This document shows, one piece after another, positions 22,310 to 31,370 of a stretch of 64,000 nt of DNA (the first letter of the stretch is position 1; each line of letters opens with the position of its first letter). Below the pieces are notes generated by a model. The model saw only the letters and a list, made by a program, of their open reading frames with translations, was not told the origin of the DNA and ran no database searches. The stretch lies in contig KV908366.1 in the NCBI GenBank assembly GCA_002005505.1, positions 551,432-615,431 of the forward strand, given 5' to 3'. The translations under genes and the position numbers were made by a program. This DNA comes from Botryococcus braunii (taxonomy: Eukaryota > Chlorophyta > Trebouxiophyceae).

Positions 22310-23130
22310 GAGGCAGTCATTCTGATATGTCAAGCCTTATTCTTTTGACTCAATTACCATTGATTTCTTCTCTATAAGCGGCATTTTGTATGCATTGTGC
22401 TTGGAAGCTTTGGATCAACTGGTAAGCCTTCGTTCAAAGTCGTTCAGACTTGCCGTCAGCCATAGTGGCTGATCGTTTGAGCAGGACTGAACAATGGGTG
22501 TTATTAGTTGCAGATATTCGCACCAATTGCCACCTTGTGTTTATATAAACAGTCAATTGGTGCATTTACCTGCAGGTAGGTAGCTGGGTTTATCACTCAC
22601 CACGTTGACAATCGTTAGATAGTTTATGTCTACGATCCTGATGTGATGGTTTATGCCACAGGATAATACACTTGTTTATATCACTGTTACATATGTCTAA
22701 CTTATCATCAGGATTGCACATGTGCACATAAACTAACATTACCTGTACAGTTAATGTTAGTTTATGAGTTCGACTTTCCTGTTCGGCCGTGTAAGTCATT
22801 CTGATGTGTCAAGCCTTATTCTTTTGACTCATTGACTCAATTACCGTTGATCTCTTCTCTATAAGCAGCATTTTGTATGCATTGCTTGGATGTAACGCGC
22901 GGAATGCGTCCCTGTCCGAATCGAGTTCATATACGAGGTCTAATTCGATTTCGTACGTCCGATCACGTGCAGCGCCTCTTTTGGGTTTCGATTCCGATCT
23001 GAGACCACTGTGGCAGGGCACGCCAGGCGAAGGTCCTGGGTTCGATTCCGCTGAGCGCTACATTGGAAGCTAACCGATATTCGCACCAATTGCCACCTTA
23101 TGTTTATATTAACAGTCAATTGGTGCATTT
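22310..23130. repeat. Non-coding stretch with diverged direct repeats
   Basis: The block starting CATTCTGATATGTCAAGCC at about 22317 recurs near 22796. The block GATATTCGCACCAATTGCC at about 22514 recurs near 23079. Each contains short inverted repeats (CACCAATTG and CAATTGGTG around TTTATATAAA). A GGTTCGATTCC string at about 23038 resembles a pol III B box, but no matching A box or tRNA fold was found. No protein gene is supported between 21.8 and 23.1 kb. Confidence 0.5.
22728..22767. repeat. 15-bp perfect inverted repeat
   Basis: CATAAACTAACATTA and TAATGTTAGTTTATG flank a 10-bp spacer that itself contains CTGTACAG. A stem-loop is possible; the role is unknown. Confidence 0.7.
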
Positions 23131-23134
23131 ATAT

Positions 23135-23863
23135 TGTATTTTGGAAGAGAGACATGTGCCTTTCCCTCAGGAGAGTAATAGTGGCCAGACCAGCTCAGAT
23201 CAACAGGCGGGAACAATCCTTAGAATGAGTAATAGGTGGCAGAACCTAGAAGTTCTGCCAGAACCAATCTAGACCGATTCCACTTAGATTAGAGAGAATG
23301 AGGTAATCTGACACAGTTTGCTAGAAAGGATATATGTCGCCGGCTCGAAGGGACGAGGCACTTGATTGGGACTATAAAGGCACTTCGGGTGTCTGTCTCT
23401 TAACAGTTGCCAGTCAAGTGATCACACACAGTCGCCACTGCTTGTTTATCGACACACAACAAGAGTGCCGCCGGACTAAACACCCTCGTGCCGGGTCATA
23501 CAGGTAAACTGATGTTGCAACACTGAATGCACATGAACAATAGATTAGGAAGAGGTCAAGATTATTTTTATTAAGATAGTGCTAATGTTTTAACTCATCG
23601 GACACGGGTAATACAGACTATCTGTAGTTACGTGGATGGAGTAGTTTGAATTACTGAGTGATGAGAGAAAGCAGCAAGCATTGTAAGACTTGATTGGGAC
23701 TATAAAGGCACTTCGGGTGTTTGTCTCTTAACAGTTGCCAGTCAAGTCATCACACACAGTCGCCACAGTGCACTGCTTGTTTATCGACACTCAACAAGAG
23801 TGCCGCCGGACTAAACACCCTCGTGCCGGGTCATACAGGAAACGCCAAGCACAGAAGTTTACA
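23135..23863 (+). repeat. Copia-type LTR (family 3) with A/B duplication
   Basis: It ends GAAGTTTACA directly before a copia PBS. The start at TGTATTTTGG is inferred from the point where similarity to the flanking repeat stops. The internal duplication is 23360-23503 (copy A, ending CATACAG|GTAAAC) and 23688-23838 (copy B, ending CATACAG|GAAACG). Both copies contain ACTATAAAGG, a probable TATA box. Only about 100 bp follow the PBS before the PLV, so this element is truncated or interrupted. Confidence 0.75.
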
Positions 23864-23878
23864 GGTTATGGGCCCACG
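23864..23878 (+). other. PBS of copia-type element, half tRNA-iMet
   Basis: GGTTATGGGCCCACG, the same as the PBS of copia-1 and copia-2, immediately after an LTR ending in ACA. It identifies the preceding sequence as a 5' LTR. The 23879-23995 interval then runs into the PLV terminus without a recognisable gag start. Confidence 0.8.
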
Positions 23879-24223
23879 AACTCTTATGCTGGGCATGTAA
23901 GATGTATGACTCGAGCGAAGTAATCTGCGATGGCGCGAACGAGACAAAGTGGACGCATGCGCGCTGGCTATGTATATACATGTATATGTATATATATGTA
24001 TATATTTAAGTTCGCTTAGTTCGCCACAGTTCGCCCAAATATATCTATAAGTTCGCCGGCACCCTCAATCGGCGTAAATATATATAACAACTCTCGTCTT
24101 TAAGCCCACTCCAGGGCTGCCTACCTTGAGATTATTTGTATTTTTCCCCCCCCTCCCATGGTGCCCACCTGTATACTACCGGCTCTTCTTTAAGCCCACT
24201 CGAGGGATGGCGCATCCCGTGAC

Positions 24224-24360
24224 GAGTCACGCACATCACACACATCATTCGCCATTTTTGGCTCTAACCTGGAAAATGGGGGGGTATTGTGGAATGATGA
24301 TCAAGACAAAATAAACTTTAAAGCTTTTTTTAGGAATGATGTGCGTGATGTGCGTGACTC
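24224..24360. repeat. Inverted-repeat module, left TIR copy
   Basis: Arms GAGTCACGCACATCA... and ...TGATGTGCGTGACTC each contain a tandem near-repeat of GCACATC. They enclose about 85 bp with GAGCCAAAAATGG-like and AAGCTTTAAAG-like sequence. Related copies lie at 29170-29325 and 44429-44565. It separates the outward-facing from the inward-facing promoter boxes of the TIR. Confidence 0.85.
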
Positions 24361-24400
24361 TATAATCGTACCCATCGAAGTGCATCCCCCGCCCCGATCC

Positions 24401-24620
24401 GGAGGAGGCTTAATGAATTCGACGGTACTATGTAGTTAGACCTCATGCCCTCCATGTGCCCCACATGACCCCGACTCCTCCGACCCGGAGCAGGCTTAAA
24501 GAATTCGACGGTACTATATAGTTAGACCTCATCCCCTCCATGTGCCCCACATGACCCAGACTCCGCCGATCCGGAGGAGGCTTAAAGAATTCGACGGTAC
24601 TATATATTTAGGCCTCCTCG
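24401..24620 (+). repeat. 86-bp tandem promoter-like repeats in TIR
   Basis: Units begin at 24401, 24487 and 24573 (period 86 bp). Each has GG(A/C)GGCTTAA(A/T)GAATTCG then GGTACTATATAG or similar; the first two continue into CCATGTGCCCCACATGACC. The box-to-TATA spacing matches that before PLV early-type genes, but no ORF follows. The mirror array is in the right TIR around 44190-44400. Confidence 0.85.
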
Positions 24621-24968
24621 TGAGACACGGGGGGGCACGACGGGGGCACGACGAGGGCACGAAGGGCTTAAAGCTTCCGTCGTAAATCATATGGGTTACT
24701 ATAATTTCTAAGATAAACTATATAATTCTTTAGAAAAGGTAGTCAAATATTTTTTAGGGTAATCATTAAAAAATTTTGGAAACACCAATGATGTTTCCAT
24801 GTTCGACAAAGGGGGGGGATGGTCTCATAGTCTCATAGATCCCTGACCAGGGGTGTGGGGGGTTTTGTAGAGCCATGGAGGGGGCTTAAAGAAGAAGAGC
24901 GGTAGTATATGGGGGGGTTCTTGCACAGCCGTGCCGGCGATGGGGTGGCCGTGCCCGGGATTTAGAGG

Positions 24969-24997
24969 CTTAAAGGAGAGGAGCGTGGGTATATTAG
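24969..24997 (+). promoter_or_regulatory. TIR promoter of tyrosine recombinase
   Basis: CTTAAAG at 24969-24975 and TATATTAG at 24990-24997 lie directly before the ATG. The box is inside the TIR, so its mirror copy (CTTTAAG on plus, 43827-43833) serves the first gene at the other end. This is inference from position and recurrence. Confidence 0.65.
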
Positions 24998-26305
24998 ATG
25001 AGTTCTCCTGTTAATGAAAAAATCTCCGGGGATGTTATGACTACCCTCGCAACAACAACATTATCGAAACCTTATAAGGATAAGATTTCGCAGATTCTAC
25101 GGTCACAGGTGTTCAATGTCAAAAAGGAAGATATGGATACCTTCCCTTTGAAGGACATCTTGAAGAAATATAAACAAATAGCAGCGTTTGTGGAAAGTAA
25201 AAACTATGCCCTGAACTCTAAAAAGTCATGGTATGCACTGTTGGGGACACTCGCAAAGGAGTTTGGGATGGATGACATATACAAGAGGTATGGGGGTAAG
25301 GAAGGCAAGGTGTCAGCACTCTCCAAGGAAATTGATAAGGACAAAACACTATCAAAGGGCATGGTACAACTCTTCGTACTCAATCCGAGGAGTAAGATTG
25401 ACGCGAAAATTAGAGCGTTAGAAGACTATGGACATGATGTGAAGAAGAACTTCCAACACCTCGCCATGGCGTTGAACCTCATGCACCCTCCATTGAGGTC
25501 TGACATATCGAACATGAAGATTGTATCCGAGATGCCTCCAGAAAACAAGAGGAATGGGCGTTATTTGTTGATCAACGATGATGGGGGGACGATGCTGTTA
25601 TACAATAGAAAGAAAGATAAACCGCACAAACTTGCAGAACCGTATGACAAGGAGGTTAAACTGAGCTCTAGAGTCGTCAAAATAGTCAAGGAGAGCTTAC
25701 AAGCTTATCCCAGGACATTCCTGTTGAGCAAGATTGAGTCGCCCGATACACCGATGGGCGAGACAGAGTACCACCGTCTGCTCGCATCTTTGGACATGAG
25801 TGTGAATTTCTTTAGACACATATACACCATCATGTTTTTCAAGAAGCACCCGTTTACACAGGAAAGAGAGAAACTCGCAAAGAAAATGGGGACGTCGCTT
25901 GTCGTCCTCCAGCAAACATACGCGAAAATACAAAATTTACCAGATGAGGTTAAGAGGGACTGGGGTATTCCCACGGGCGAGGTCGAGGCATCCCAGGAGG
26001 GGTTTATCCCACATGAGGCACACACGAAAACCAGTAGACAAGTCATACAAGCTCGTTGGTCGGGCAATAACTTCAAGGACCGACCTTCACATTATCAAAA
26101 TAAGACAGAGGAACAGAAGAGAGCGTACATTCAAAAGACCATCGAATATCAACAAAAGCCCGAGAACAAAGAGAAGGTAAATGGATCAAAATATCTATAT
26201 AAATTACGAAATGGAGAAATCAAAGCACCGAACAAGAAAACGGTAGAAAAGTATGGTATATACAAGGATGATAAAGCAGCCGGTGGATGGGACATCAAGA
26301 AGTGA
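24998..26305 (+). CDS. Tyrosine recombinase (integrase)
   Basis: 435 residues. The N-terminal half looks like a Lys-rich DNA-binding region. The catalytic half has a likely box-I Arg (R167 in HPPLRSDIS), basic NRKKDKPHK (about 203-211), a box-II-like NFFRHIYT (R273-H274; the usual upstream His appears to be Asn270), and a probable nucleophile Tyr308 in LQQTYAKI. This is the layout of divergent Y-recombinases of virophages and PLVs, which insert the genome into host DNA. The start follows the TIR promoter by 2 bp. The C-terminal 60 residues are a charged tail. It is divergent enough that catalytic assignments need an alignment. Confidence 0.78.
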   Translation: MSSPVNEKISGDVMTTLATTTLSKPYKDKISQILRSQVFNVKKEDMDTFPLKDILKKYKQIAAFVESKNYALNSKKSWYALLGTLAKEFGMDDIYKRYGGKEGKVSALSKEIDKDKTLSKGMVQLFVLNPRSKIDAKIRALEDYGHDVKKNFQHLAMALNLMHPPLRSDISNMKIVSEMPPENKRNGRYLLINDDGGTMLLYNRKKDKPHKLAEPYDKEVKLSSRVVKIVKESLQAYPRTFLLSKIESPDTPMGETEYHRLLASLDMSVNFFRHIYTIMFFKKHPFTQEREKLAKKMGTSLVVLQQTYAKIQNLPDEVKRDWGIPTGEVEASQEGFIPHEAHTKTSRQVIQARWSGNNFKDRPSHYQNKTEEQKRAYIQKTIEYQQKPENKEKVNGSKYLYKLRNGEIKAPNKKTVEKYGIYKDDKAAGGWDIKK

Positions 26306-26347
26306 CCTACGCGTATCTTTGATATATTACTATTGTATGTTTAATAC

Positions 26348-26494
26348 ATGGATGAACAGAAGCTTAAAGACAATGCAAATCCACAAGAAATCAAGAAAGG
26401 CCGCATACGGAAGAAAAAACGGGCAGTGCCATTTGAAATATGTGTGAACAAGGGAACTTATACCGTTGATTGGGGGTGTAAGCTTAAAGATTAA
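26348..26494 (+). CDS. Possible small basic protein (48 aa)
   Basis: ATG at 26348, stop TAA at 26492-26494. It is preceded by TTGATATATTACTATTG in the recombinase-to-next-gene gap. The product is Lys/Arg-rich with KKGRIRKKKR, a possible nuclear localisation or DNA-binding patch, then a hydrophobic stretch AVPFEICVNKG. Its end overlaps the CTTAAAG promoter of the next gene. No homologue is recognised. It fills an otherwise empty 200-bp gap and has PLV-like composition, but a chance ORF of this size is possible. Confidence 0.4.
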   Translation: MDEQKLKDNANPQEIKKGRIRKKKRAVPFEICVNKGTYTVDWGCKLKD

Positions 26495-26504
26495 TTTCTT
26501 ATAT

Positions 26505-26738
26505 ATGATACAAATGGAAACAAATGCACAGCCACGAAACCCTATTGTAGAGTTGCTTAGACGGCCCCCCAAACCAACACTATGCACGGACGGGAACAAG
26601 CCTTCAACCTACAAAGAAAGGCAGATGAGATTACAGGTAATCTATGACAAAAAAAGGAAATTCAAGAGGATGCCCCATCCATCCACCATCGCCAAGTACA
26701 ACCTAAAATTTGACCCCAGGACGGATGTGTTCTCATGA
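26505..26738 (+). CDS. Hypothetical PLV protein (77 aa)
   Basis: The start is taken at ATG 26505, which follows CTTAAAG (26483-26489) and TATATATG, the same promoter layout as the recombinase and polymerase genes. The product is basic and Pro-rich (LLRRPPKPT, YDKKRKFKR). No domain is recognised. Its place between the recombinase and the replication protein, with the same promoter type, suggests an early accessory role. Confidence 0.6.
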   Translation: MIQMETNAQPRNPIVELLRRPPKPTLCTDGNKPSTYKERQMRLQVIYDKKRKFKRMPHPSTIAKYNLKFDPRTDVFS

Positions 26739-26794
26739 TATAGTCTTATAACAAGGTGCGTTAAAACTTAAAGATAATCATATTATAAGACTAT

Positions 26795-29140
26795 ATGGCG
26801 CACATTACAAGGACGGAACGATTCAACTATAAGAACCTCGCACGCATCATCAACCTCTTTGACCGCCTTATGCCTCATCTATCCTCCACGGATGCTAAGA
26901 AGATGAAGATGGCATGTGAAAAGTATCTAAGCAAATCGCGGAACGGACAGCTGTATGTAGAGTATGAACCCTCCAGGAACAAACCACCTGGAGTGGGGAG
27001 ACTATATGCCAGTGGAGGAGTGGGGTTGCAGTTTCTATCAAAACGCATCCGGCATACAATAGCAGGGGAGTACTACTGGGATGTTGATATGAAAGATGCA
27101 CACCCCTCCATCCTCACGCAGTTTTGTAAGAAGAATGATATACCATGCGCAAACTTGAAAGACTATGTTGAGAATAGAGAAGCAAAACTTGAAAGCCTCA
27201 TGAAATCGTTGAACATGAAAAGGGAGGAGGCAAAGACCTTTGTTCTACGCTTTGTGAATTCTACGGGTAGAGCGGTTAAGGACTGTCCATCATGGTTCAA
27301 GGAACTCGCGAAAGAGCTCAATACCATCCGGAAGGAGGTTGTCAAGACGACACCAGATATGGAACAGTATGCTGACAAGTCTAAAGGTAATGAACAAGGG
27401 AGTCATATGAACCTTCTTCTATGCACCATTGAAAACAAGTGTTTGATGAACCTCGTGGATTTCTTTGAACAGAAGGGCTACAAGGCATCCGTGCTTGTTT
27501 TTGATGGGTGCATGGTTGAAAAGGAAGATGGAAAGGTTATTACTGATGAGCTTTTACAGGAAGCACAACAGTATGTCTTTGAAAGGACTGGTTATAACCT
27601 GGGACTTGCTATAAAACCAATGAATCAAGGCTTTACACATGAGGAGTTGAATGGAAAGGATGGTGATGAAGAAGAGTTGAACGACCTGGCACGGCTTATA
27701 CTCACAAACCCCGTGGGAGACTATTCGTTCGCAGAGGTCGCTTCTATCATGGGGGAGGGTAAGTTCGTGCGCGGAGAGAGTGGATGGTATTGCTGGGATG
27801 AGGGGACGGGACGATGGGTAAGGGATACTATAACAGTACTCCTTGGGAGGTTTATATCTAAAGAGGTAAGGCAGGCGTATGTTAAGGCTCTACAAGCATA
27901 TGATAAGGCTCATCCTGCCGTCGTGGCAGATATAGTGATTCCTGATGAAAAGGCTCTACGCGCATCTCCTGACCAGTTGTTGAGTAAGATAAGAAAAGAC
28001 CATATCATTAGTGAAATGACAAAACAACCTGGGATGTATGACCCGAAGTTTGAAGACAAATTAAATGATGACCCGTATCTAATTGCTTTTAACAATGGGG
28101 TGTGGGATGCACACAACATGTTGTTTAGACCACTTGAAAAGGAAGACTACATCACTTATACAACAGGATACGATTTTAATCCTGATGTTTCTACACACAA
28201 GGTTAAGAGCCTTCTACAGGAGCTGTTCAAGGATGAAGGCACTCTTACATCCCTGTTAGAAGCCTTTGCAGTGTCTATGTTTGGAGGGAATAGGGAGGAG
28301 ATATTCCTCTTGTTAGTGGGAGGGGGTAGGAATGGAAAGGGGTTAGTCCTTGACATGCTCAAGCTTGCATACGGGGAAGACTATGTGGGATATATAGATA
28401 GTTCATACTACACGACGTATCAAAAACACAGTGAGGGGGGGACACCCATGCTCATGCAGTTGAAGGGAAAGAGACTAGGGATTACTGACGAAACTTCAGA
28501 GGATGAAAAGTTTATCACAAAGATCATGAAGAGGGATACAGGAGGTGCAATGGTGGGGGGTAGAGCATTGTTTAGTAATGATGTCAAGGTGTTTAGACGA
28601 CAATATACACCACTTATCTCAACGCAGTATCCTCCTGTATGGACGGATGTTGATACGGGGCTCATGAAACGAGCTGTGAATATCGTGTTTCCATACTTTT
28701 TTGGAAAGGTGGGAGATGATGAGTTTGACCAGAACAACAAAATGCACAAGCTGGCTGACCTCACCTTGAAGGACAAGATTAAGGACGATATAACTTATAG
28801 ACAAGCATTTGTTAAGCTGTTGATAGAACAGTATATTGAATACAAGAAAAGAGGATACTTGAACTTGTGTGATGGAGTTAAGGCGACAACGAAAGAGTAT
28901 GTGGCGAACCTTAGCCCCGCTCTACAATGGGCGAATGAAAACCTTAAGAAGGATGACAACACCATGACAGCACTTAGGGTGGCGTTTAGAAAGTTTGTGG
29001 AGCATACCGGGGGGATGTGTATTTCACAAAAGAAATTCACAAGTTTGTTAAGTAAGAGGTTTGAGGTTAGAAGGGAGTTTGTAGACGGTATGCTCCAGAG
29101 TGCGCTCATAGGGTGGGATATTCTTGAGAAAGATGACTAA
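26795..29140 (+). CDS. TV-Pol / SF3 helicase replication protein
   Basis: 781 residues. The N-terminal domain matches the transposon-viral polymerase (TV-Pol) layout: motif A DVDMKDAHPSIL (Asp98, Asp101), a central helix with N-K-C near 213-217, and motif C VLVFDGCMVEK (Asp237). The middle has a D5-N-like part (GWYCWDEGTGRW about 330-341; AFNNGVWD about 431-438). The C-terminal part is an SF3 helicase with Walker A GGGRNGKG (about 509-516), a Walker-B-like GITDETSEDE, and a sensor region before PPVW. This fusion is typical of virophage and PLV replication proteins. The promoter is CTTAAAG at 26767 with TATATGG across the start. The frame is intact. Confidence 0.92.
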   Translation: MAHITRTERFNYKNLARIINLFDRLMPHLSSTDAKKMKMACEKYLSKSRNGQLYVEYEPSRNKPPGVGRLYASGGVGLQFLSKRIRHTIAGEYYWDVDMKDAHPSILTQFCKKNDIPCANLKDYVENREAKLESLMKSLNMKREEAKTFVLRFVNSTGRAVKDCPSWFKELAKELNTIRKEVVKTTPDMEQYADKSKGNEQGSHMNLLLCTIENKCLMNLVDFFEQKGYKASVLVFDGCMVEKEDGKVITDELLQEAQQYVFERTGYNLGLAIKPMNQGFTHEELNGKDGDEEELNDLARLILTNPVGDYSFAEVASIMGEGKFVRGESGWYCWDEGTGRWVRDTITVLLGRFISKEVRQAYVKALQAYDKAHPAVVADIVIPDEKALRASPDQLLSKIRKDHIISEMTKQPGMYDPKFEDKLNDDPYLIAFNNGVWDAHNMLFRPLEKEDYITYTTGYDFNPDVSTHKVKSLLQELFKDEGTLTSLLEAFAVSMFGGNREEIFLLLVGGGRNGKGLVLDMLKLAYGEDYVGYIDSSYYTTYQKHSEGGTPMLMQLKGKRLGITDETSEDEKFITKIMKRDTGGAMVGGRALFSNDVKVFRRQYTPLISTQYPPVWTDVDTGLMKRAVNIVFPYFFGKVGDDEFDQNNKMHKLADLTLKDKIKDDITYRQAFVKLLIEQYIEYKKRGYLNLCDGVKATTKEYVANLSPALQWANENLKKDDNTMTALRVAFRKFVEHTGGMCISQKKFTSLLSKRFEVRREFVDGMLQSALIGWDILEKDD

Positions 29141-29169
29141 ACTTATGAAAAATGTACATGGGGGTGTAA

Positions 29170-29325
29170 AGAAAAATGAAGCGAGCACATCGAGCACATC
29201 ATTCCTCAAAAAAGCTCTTAAAATTATTTTTGTCATGACAACAATTCATAAACCCCCCCCATTTTGTACTTTAGAGCCAAAAATGGAGAATGATGTGCTC
29301 GATGTGCTCGCTTTATTTTTCTGCA
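29170..29325. repeat. Inverted-repeat module, internal copy
   Basis: Arms of about 35 bp include GCGAGCACATCGAGCACATC and its complement. The centre shares GAGCCAAAAATGG and a run of C with the TIR modules. It lies between the stop of the replication gene (29140) and the stop of the converging small gene (29332). A 3'-end or terminator role is therefore possible here. Confidence 0.85.
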
Positions 29326-29331
29326 CACCCG

Positions 29332-29585
29332 TTATTTGACCTCCTTCCACTTCTTCCACTCCTTGCCAAACAACAACCCCCGTATGACCTGTGACACCTG
29401 TGTGTCTTGAGTTCCATATATACCTTCCCATCCCAACTCACTTGTTGTCTTTTTCCTGAACAGAGGAGGTGGTGTGTCGTCATCATACGCCGAAGTTCAT
29501 CTAAAAGTTTTGTATATTTGTATTCTCTTTCATGAAAGTCGTGAATGTCGTTAATCTCACAGATCCTTTTGTTCAAGTCCTGCAT
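29332..29585 (-). pseudogene. Small PLV gene with frameshift
   Basis: The first part (29585 to about 29490) reads as a charged helix starting MQDLNKRICEIND. Near 29480-29492 the plausible coding frame shifts: the continuing ORF becomes Cys/Gly/Arg-rich and runs into the inverted-repeat module. The alternative frame encodes an ordinary segment ending FGKEWKKWKEVK with stop at 29332-29334, just outside the module. The promoter has CTTTAAG on the coding strand (29600-29594) and TATATA next to the ATG. Function unknown. The frameshift is inferred from frame quality alone. Confidence 0.55.
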
Positions 29586-29634
29586 ATATACTACTTAAAG
29601 ACTATGAAAATAAATATAAAAACGACGACACCCG

Positions 29635-30201
29635 TTAATCATGAGGGATAGTGGGCGGGCGAGGGATTTCGTGTGATCTTCTTCTTTTTTCTTGAGATTT
29701 TACACTATATTTGTTATTCGGGAGCGTATCGAATGGGCGCATGAAGATGATTGCCCCTATTGATTTGCCGTCTTGGTTGTATATTGGATAAGAGTTCATC
29801 AGATATGTCCGTGCTCTAAATATGCAATAGAATTGCAATTGCGTTCCTTGTAATGTCATATCCCACACGGGGTCGAAGAATGCCTCAAGCTCCTCTGGAA
29901 GAACCCCCCCACCCTTTTTGTTTTCTAGCTCAACTTCGGGGAAGCCAGGCATATCCCTTACGCATTGTAAAATGTATGTTTTGTCGTTTCCCACCACAAA
30001 AGTGTTCCAACGATTCACATGATTCGTAATGGGAAACAAGTTGTTCAACATGAATGCATCCTTAATAGGGAGGACATGGATTTCGTATTTCGTTGCGACG
30101 TTGTACAAGTTTTCGTACTTTTTTTTGGTCTCCACTTCTTCCTTTGTCCGTGAACAGAAACAATTGATGACCACACTTTCAAATATAGATGCCAGACCCA
30201 T
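29635..30201 (-). CDS. Hypothetical PLV protein, possible PAS-like fold
   Basis: 188 residues. The C-terminal half has YPIYNQDGKSIGAIIFMRPF, which resembles the last strands of PAS domains, but this is weak. The tail is basic (KSQEKRRRSHEIPR). It shares a 41-bp divergent promoter with the RING gene. If PAS-like, it could bind a ligand or partner. I do not recognise the family. The start at 30201 is the first ATG after TATATAG. Confidence 0.55.
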   Translation of the reverse strand: MGLASIFESVVINCFCSRTKEEVETKKKYENLYNVATKYEIHVLPIKDAFMLNNLFPITNHVNRWNTFVVGNDKTYILQCVRDMPGFPEVELENKKGGGVLPEELEAFFDPVWDMTLQGTQLQFYCIFRARTYLMNSYPIYNQDGKSIGAIIFMRPFDTLPNNKYSVKSQEKRRRSHEIPRPPTIPHD

Positions 30202-30242
30202 ACTATATACTACTTAAAGAATATACAATAGTGTATAGAAAC
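30202..30242. promoter_or_regulatory. Bidirectional promoter with one CTTAAAG box
   Basis: A single CTTAAAG (30213-30219) sits between TATATA-type stretches on each side (ACTATATAC at about 30202 and AATATACAATAG at about 30220) and serves two divergent genes. The box reads as CTTTAAG on the minus strand. Confidence 0.65.
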
Positions 30243-30884
30243 ATGGACAACGAGATGATCAAGCATATGACCGACTTTATGAACCACGCCAAGGAGCTGG
30301 GGCTGACGGTAAAGCCTCTCAATGTCATACTGCCTTCATCTATAGCATATGACAAAGAGGACGGGTACAAGGCATATCAAGAGTTTTTCGATTACGCATG
30401 GAAGAAAACACGGGACGATAAGAACCTCATCCTGTTTGAAACACAGTGGCACTTTGTGAATTATTATAGGTGGATAAGAAAGTATTGCCCCCACAAAAGC
30501 TGGAACCTCGATTGGCGTGATAAAGACAAGAGCCTCATGGCATTTTGGTACAAGTCATTTTTAATTATCATAGAACGGTCAAACCCGGATGCCTTTAATG
30601 CATTGAAGAGGGCTTTGAAGACCGTCCATGACAACACGGATTGCCCTGTGTGCCTCGACCCCATGGCATCCTGTGTAAAGATATGCACGGTGTGTGGTGC
30701 AGTCATATGTTCCCGTTGTTATCACAGACTAAGAAAGAGAGAGTGTCCCATGTGTAGAACCCACTACTATCCACATCTGGCAGACATGGATGAGATCGAA
30801 GACGATGATGATGATGATGCCATCGATGAGGACATGTCAGACGAAGACTATGAACCTTCTACCGATGAGGAAGAAACAGACTAA
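30243..30884 (+). CDS. RING-finger protein with acidic tail
   Basis: 213 residues from the ATG after the divergent promoter; an upstream in-frame ATG at 30189 lies within the neighbouring gene and is less likely. The C-terminal RING runs CPVC (134-137), CTVC (148-151), CSRC-Y-H (156-161), CPMC (168-171). It is followed by a very acidic tail (DDDDDD...). RING proteins usually recruit E2 enzymes for ubiquitin transfer, so it could modify host factors. The N-terminal 130 residues match no family I know. Confidence 0.8.
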   Translation: MDNEMIKHMTDFMNHAKELGLTVKPLNVILPSSIAYDKEDGYKAYQEFFDYAWKKTRDDKNLILFETQWHFVNYYRWIRKYCPHKSWNLDWRDKDKSLMAFWYKSFLIIIERSNPDAFNALKRALKTVHDNTDCPVCLDPMASCVKICTVCGAVICSRCYHRLRKRECPMCRTHYYPHLADMDEIEDDDDDDAIDEDMSDEDYEPSTDEEETD

Positions 30885-30905
30885 ATTTTTTCTTTTTGTA
30901 AAGGA

Positions 30906-31370
30906 ATGGTACTCACTTGTGAATTCTGTGGTAAGCTGTTTATGTACCAGAGTAAATACGAAGAACACGTGACGACTCACGGGGAAGAAAGACCTTTCAA
31001 GTGTCATCTTTGCGACCATGCATCGAAATCCAAGGGTGGTTTAAAAATCCACATGCACTTGTTGCACAATCTCAACTATCCCTGTTCATCATGTGATATG
31101 ACATTCATCTATAAACGGGACCTCATGGCACACATTGACGAAAAACATCCCGAATTAAAAATCATCCCATGCACAAAGTGTCCTCAAAAGTTCATCTCCA
31201 TAAGTCAATTATCTAAGCATCAGAGGATAGAACACTCTAAAAGACCTCTAAGGGAGTGTCCATATTGTGATAAAACCTTTCTCTACCCGTGTAAGGTAAA
31301 AGAACATATCCTCAAATCACATATGACCAGGCGGCCCGAAGAGAACTTTCCTGATGGCATCATGTCGTAA
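30906..31370 (+). CDS. C2H2 zinc-finger protein (five fingers)
   Basis: 154 residues made almost wholly of five C2H2 fingers: CEFC, CHLC, CSSC, CTKC and CPYC, each followed by an H-x3/4-H pair, with about 27-30-residue spacing and linkers such as HGEERPFK. A DNA-binding regulator is likely. It starts 22 bp after the RING gene, probably co-transcribed or with a weak A/T-rich promoter. Its last 54 bp overlap the end of the convergent Lys-rich gene. Confidence 0.85.
   Translation: MVLTCEFCGKLFMYQSKYEEHVTTHGEERPFKCHLCDHASKSKGGLKIHMHLLHNLNYPCSSCDMTFIYKRDLMAHIDEKHPELKIIPCTKCPQKFISISQLSKHQRIEHSKRPLRECPYCDKTFLYPCKVKEHILKSHMTRRPEENFPDGIMS

Larger units (their letters stand above)
24001..24979. repeat. 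PLV left terminal inverted repeat
   Basis: Reverse complement of 43823-44787 with small indels and substitutions. The outermost part has four TTCGC motifs (24011, 24020, 24030, 24052). It contains eight CTTWAAG-type boxes: two face outward (24098, 24188) and six inward (24409 as CTTAATG, 24495, 24581, 24667, 24885, 24969), most followed by a TATATA-like stretch. It holds no ORF worth calling. Confidence 0.93.

Noticed and set aside
23020..23060. tRNA or SINE with GGTTCGATTCC
   Set aside because: Only a B-box-like string; no cloverleaf, A box or poly-A/T tail could be placed.
24998..26305. DDE transposase or retroviral-type integrase for the PLV
   Set aside because: No D-D-E spacing or HHCC domain; Arg...Arg-His...Tyr layout fits a tyrosine recombinase instead.
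26795..29140. Protein-primed family B DNA polymerase (Maverick type)
   Set aside because: No exonuclease or DTDS motif; the motifs fit TV-Pol plus SF3 helicase.
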